Origin: Deinococcus sp.
GTDB lineage: Bacteria; Deinococcota; Deinococci; Deinococcales; Deinococcaceae
Assembly: GCA_018260375.1 (NCBI GenBank)
Contig: JAGLBF010000112.1
Coordinates: forward strand, 1 to 7,478
Reading direction: 5' to 3'
Length of the DNA stretch: 7,478 nt
The position numbers were made by a program, and so were the translations under genes. Shown in pieces: positions 5,224 through 7,478 of the stretch (position 1 is its first letter; each line of letters begins with the position of its first letter). Below the pieces are notes generated by a model. It had not been told where the DNA came from. It worked only from the letters and a program-made list of their open reading frames with translations, and searched no databases.

Positions 5224-5483
5224 GTGAAGGTTGATTGCTCAGCAGTCTTTGAATCAATAGGCCGACTTGAATCGTGTTCAACACGCGGTGAGATTCGGCA
5301 GACGGGCATAGAAAAAAGTGCACATTTCGCGGTAGGGAAGTGCAGTCTATAGTAATGTCACCCAGCTACTAAAGTTGCCTGTTCATTAAAGTTCCCCAGC
5401 TACTTTGGGAGGTTGGCAGAGTGGAAGTTGCGTGTTGCAGCAAGACCGCGTTCTTCCGGCTTCTGTCCTCCCTGATAACCCTC
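5224..5483. other. Non-coding region upstream of tmk
   Basis: No credible gene. It contains a TTGATT/AATCAA pair (about 5231-5257), a 13-bp dyad CGTGTT-C-AACACG (5273-5285) set in a larger imperfect hairpin (5261-5299), and short direct repeats at 5361-5404. GTGCAC and AAGTGCA motifs near 5316-5344 are minor. The tmk -10 box follows at 5484. Confidence 0.6.
5361..5404 (+). repeat. Short direct repeats upstream of tmk
   Basis: CCCAGCTACT occurs at 5361-5370 and 5395-5404, and TAAAGTT-type blocks (AAAGTT at 5371-5376 and 5388-5393) lie between, 17 bp apart. The array sits 80-125 bp before the tmk promoter, so a regulatory role is possible, but the copies are short. Confidence 0.5.
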
Positions 5484-5489
5484 TATTAT
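5484..5489 (+). promoter_or_regulatory. tmk -10 box, leaderless
   Basis: TATTAT ends 7 nt before the ATG at 5497, and no Shine-Dalgarno is present (only CCAGGCC). The hexamer TTCTGT at 5461-5466 is a weak -35 at a 17-nt spacing. The mRNA is expected to begin at or next to the start codon. Confidence 0.7.
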
Positions 5490-5496
5490 CCAGGCC

Positions 5497-6114
5497 ATGC
5501 TATTTATCAGTTTTGAAGGCCCCGAAGGTGCGGGTAAAAGCACACAGTTGGCACGTCTGGCACAGCGTTTACAGCAAGCAGGTGTCTCTACCCAAGTGAC
5601 GCGCGAGCCTGGCGGTACTCCGCTGGGTGACCAGTTGCGTGCCGCGCTGCTTGATCCTGGGCTAGAGGTAGCGCCGCTGGCTGAGTTTTTGCTGTACAGT
5701 GCCAGCCGCGCCCAGTTGGTTCAGGACGTGATTCGGCCCGCGCTGGCCCGCAGCAAAGTGGTTCTTTGTGACCGTTATGCCGATAGCACACTGGCCTACC
5801 AGGGCGCGGGGCGCGGGCTGCCGCAGGCCTTTTTGCAAGACGTGACCTGGGAAGCGACAGGAGGTCTTAGGCCCCACATCACCATTTTGCTTGACCTTGA
5901 CCCGGCTCTTGGTCTAGAGCGTGTGGCGGGGCGAGGCCAAAAAGATAGGCTAGAGCAAGCTGATATCAGCTTTCATCAGCGGGTGCGCCTTGGCTTTTTA
6001 CAACTCGCTAGTGGCGAACCCGAACGCTTTTTGGTGCTTGACGCCACCCAAAACCCTGACAAACTTGCTGCTGACATCTGGCAAGCAGTATCAGGGACGC
6101 TGGGGATGCTTTAA
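5497..6114 (+). CDS. tmk: Thymidylate kinase (dTMP kinase)
   Basis: A 205-residue cytoplasmic enzyme that phosphorylates dTMP to dTDP with ATP, an essential step of dTTP synthesis. The N-terminal P-loop FEGPEGAGKST covers 6-16. The TMP-binding segment TREPGGTPLG is at 35-44, and YSASRAQL (67-74) corresponds to the family's YxAxRAQH with Leu where His is usual. DRYADSTLAYQG at 92-103 is the family signature. The LID region near 143-153 (AGRGQKDRLEQ) carries the arginines seen in the E. coli-type enzymes. Length equals the family norm. The ATG at 5497 is supported by homology starting at residue 1 and by a TATTAT box 7 nt upstream. It is a single-gene unit, flanked by palindromic elements on both sides, with no partner gene visible. 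Confidence 0.97.
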   Translation: MLFISFEGPEGAGKSTQLARLAQRLQQAGVSTQVTREPGGTPLGDQLRAALLDPGLEVAPLAEFLLYSASRAQLVQDVIRPALARSKVVLCDRYADSTLAYQGAGRGLPQAFLQDVTWEATGGLRPHITILLDLDPALGLERVAGRGQKDRLEQADISFHQRVRLGFLQLASGEPERFLVLDATQNPDKLAADIWQAVSGTLGML

Positions 6115-6127
6115 AAAAAGTCCTGTA

Positions 6128-6199
6128 ATACGGACTGCCGCTCCATTCCACCACAGTCGGAAAAGCGCCGCCTGCGGCTCCATACCGCGCAGTCCGTAT
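6128..6199 (+). repeat. Palindromic element B (about 72 bp)
   Basis: The ends ATACGGACTGC (6128-6138) and GCAGTCCGTAT (6189-6199) are a perfect 11-bp terminal inverted repeat, the same termini as element A. An inner GCCG/CGGC stem lies near 6168-6179. The reverse complement shares GGTATGG and CAGGCGG with element A, and 6161-6176 (AAAAGCGCCGCCTGCG) recurs inverted at 7424-7439. It begins 13 nt after the tmk stop and has no coding capacity. Confidence 0.85.
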
Positions 6200-6223
6200 G
6201 CTGTTCCCACTCGCATCCGCCCT

Positions 6224-6263
6224 GATTGATTCGGAAGTACGCCAAATCAATCGGAATCCGTAT
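6224..6263 (+). repeat. Hairpin associated with element B, ending in CGGAATCCGTAT
   Basis: GATTGATT (6224-6231) and AATCAATC (6245-6252) form an 8-bp stem with a 13-nt loop. The right side runs into CGGAATCCGTAT (6252-6263), the reverse complement of 46-57. The rest of the gap (6264-6418) shows no gene; one further TTAATACGG-like half-terminus lies near 6366-6374. Confidence 0.6.
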
Positions 6264-6418
6264 AATTGCGGACTTCGCTCTACTCAATCACCGCCCCAGA
6301 AGCAGCGGCTAGAGCACCGTGAAAGGCGTACTGCTGCCTGCGCCTAGCTCTCAGTGTTCACCGCGTTAATACGGTTCAAGTGGGAATCTCTATCAGGCTC
6401 CCCTTCTTTCCTATGGGC

Positions 6419-6424
6419 TAAACT
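6419..6424 (+). promoter_or_regulatory. -10 box of the CDF transporter gene, leaderless
   Basis: TAAACT ends 6 nt before the GTG at 6431. There is no Shine-Dalgarno and no clear -35. The spacing supports the GTG as the real start. Confidence 0.6.
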
Positions 6425-6430
6425 AGCTTA

Positions 6431-7354
6431 GTGTCTGCTTCTGCGCCGTCTTCGTCGCCCCGCTCTGCTCGCCTGACCATTCGGGCCGCAGGGCTGAGCG
6501 TGCTGGTTGCCCTGGTGGTGCTGGGGCTCAAGTATCTGGCGTATCTGCTGACGCACAGTGTGGCCCTGTATTCGGACGCGCTAGAGAGCATTATCAACGT
6601 GGCAGCTTCGGCGGCGGCATTCATTGCCCTGCGTGTGGCAGCGCGTCCAGCCGATGCGGGCCACCCGTATGGGCATACTAAAGCTGAGTATTTTTCAGCG
6701 GTGGCTGAGGGTGTGCTGATTGTACTCGCCGCCCTGAGTATCATCCGTGAGGCCGTGCCCCACCTGTCGCACCCCCAGGCTGCTGACTTTACGGTTGCAG
6801 GGCTAGCGCTCAGCGGCTCAGCCAGCCTTATTAACGCCGTGTGGGGCCAGTACCTCACCCGTCTGGGCCGCCAGTACCGCTCGCCCGCCCTTATCGCTGA
6901 CGGCAAACACATGTTTTCGGATGTGGTGACCAGTGTGGGCGTGCTGACGGGAGTCATTTTGGCGCAGGTGACGGGCTGGCACATCCTTGACCCGCTACTG
7001 GCCGTGTTGGTGGCCCTCAACATTCTCTGGAGTGGCTACGGCCTAGTGCGCGAAAGCGTCAGTGGCCTGATGGACGCTGCTGTAGATCCTGCCATGGAGC
7101 AGCTCATTCGCATGCTGGTAAGTGAAAATGCCGCCGGCGCCCTAGAAGTCCACGATTTACGCACCAGACACGCAGGCAATGTTACCTTTATTGAGTTTCA
7201 CCTGGTTGTGCCGGGCCAGATGACAGTAGAAGAAGCCCATCATATCTGTGACCGCCTAGAAGAAGCATTACAGGTTGCCATAGAAGGTACCAACGTGTTG
7301 ATTCATGTAGAGCCGCAAGAAATGGCAAAGCATCACGGAGTATTGGTGCTCTAA
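6431..7354 (+). CDS. Cation diffusion facilitator (CDF) family divalent metal transporter
   Basis: A 307-residue inner-membrane protein that should export a divalent metal ion in exchange for protons. Six membrane segments are visible at about 20-40, 45-70, 86-107, 119-141, 155-180 and 184-206, with the CDF signature HPYGHTKAE at 78-86. The C-terminal cytoplasmic domain (about 215-296) contains HDLRTRHAGN and NVLIHVEP, with H241, H257 and H292 at positions that bind metal in FieF. In the membrane site, alignment to E. coli FieF puts E52 and N56 opposite its two TM2 aspartates, while H160 and D164 (HMFSD) match the TM5 HxxxD. TM5 resembles Zn/Fe exporters rather than Mn exporters, but the metal cannot be fixed from sequence. 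The GTG start is chosen because TAAACT lies 6 nt upstream. It is a single gene with its own promoter; no metal-regulator site is recognisable. Confidence 0.93.
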   Translation: MSASAPSSSPRSARLTIRAAGLSVLVALVVLGLKYLAYLLTHSVALYSDALESIINVAASAAAFIALRVAARPADAGHPYGHTKAEYFSAVAEGVLIVLAALSIIREAVPHLSHPQAADFTVAGLALSGSASLINAVWGQYLTRLGRQYRSPALIADGKHMFSDVVTSVGVLTGVILAQVTGWHILDPLLAVLVALNILWSGYGLVRESVSGLMDAAVDPAMEQLIRMLVSENAAGALEVHDLRTRHAGNVTFIEFHLVVPGQMTVEEAHHICDRLEEALQVAIEGTNVLIHVEPQEMAKHHGVLVL

Positions 7355-7378
7355 CGCAAGCTAAAGACAGGAAATAAA

Positions 7379-7478
7379 ATATACGGATAAGCAGGCATAA
7401 ACACCTACTCGCTGATAGGAAAACGCAGGCGGCGCTTTTAAAACTCTGCTGTAATTTGGTGAAGCTCTTATAAGTCAG
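7379..7478 (-). repeat. Diverged inverted copy of the palindromic element, cut by the window edge
   Basis: ATACGGAT at 7381-7388 looks like an element terminus. CGCAGGCGGCGCTTTT (7424-7439) is the exact 16-nt reverse complement of 6161-6176 in element B. The next about 18 bases (7440-7459) still align with element B read in reverse, with several mismatches. It begins about 25 nt after the transporter stop. The far end is not seen, so its length is unknown. Confidence 0.6.

Noticed and set aside
5395..5415. Resemblance of CCCAGCTACTTTGGGAGG to the human Alu consensus, suggesting contamination
   Set aside because: The match covers only about 18 bp and no further Alu sequence adjoins it; the flanks are bacterial and contiguous with tmk. 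Chance.
3771..5462. Shared 12-mer TTCTTCCGGCTT upstream of the DUF4388 operon (3771-3782) and tmk (5451-5462)
   Set aside because: One 12-base match is expected by chance in a window of this size and the flanks do not align well.
5407..5480. tRNA-like start (GGGAGGTTGGCAGAGTGG) before tmk
   Set aside because: No anticodon arm, no GGTTCGAATCC T-loop and no closing acceptor stem follow.

Overview
The window looks like a stretch of a Deinococcus-type chromosome (Deinococcota). Four observations support this. Several genes have a TAnnnT -10 box only 6-8 nt before the start codon and no Shine-Dalgarno, the leaderless arrangement known to be common in Deinococcus. The intergenic gaps carry small palindromic repeats ending in TACGGACTGC or its complement. 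A DUF4388 protein is paired with a small GTPase. Coding regions are GC-rich, while the intergenic DNA has AT-rich patches. The genus is an inference from these traits; no species can be named.

Layout. 1-270: AT-rich non-coding DNA with a perfect TATAAT box and a perfect 25-bp inverted repeat that looks like a bidirectional terminator; together they could define a small plus-strand RNA. 283-703 (minus): rnpB, the RNase P RNA. 903-1211 (minus): a small Cys/His-containing protein of unknown role. 1212-1374: a divergent control region whose plus-strand leader has a terminator-like hairpin, a duplicated Shine-Dalgarno and a possible leader ORF. 1375-1995: a DUF4258-like protein. 1996-2176: three to four iterated 14-bp repeats followed by a leaderless promoter. 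2177-3673: comM/yifB, an AAA+ ATPase of the Mg-chelatase-like family. 3835-5090: a two-gene operon, a DUF4388 protein with a predicted winged helix and a terminal amphipathic helix, and a MglA/CvnD-like GTPase, with a 1-nt stop/start overlap. 5091-5496: a 132-bp structured palindromic element, then a dyad and short direct repeats. 5497-6114: tmk (thymidylate kinase). 6115-6430: a second palindromic element plus an associated hairpin. 6431-7354: a cation diffusion facilitator transporter. 7355-7478: a diverged inverted piece of the same repeat family, running to the window edge.

How they fit together. This is mostly housekeeping (RNA processing, dTTP synthesis, recombination during DNA uptake, metal homeostasis) in independent single-gene units, each with its own promoter. 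The only evident operon is the DUF4388-GTPase pair, which reads as a compact signalling switch. The least conventional material is non-coding: the leader of the DUF4258 gene, the possible small RNA beside rnpB, the repeats ahead of comM, and the palindromic element family.
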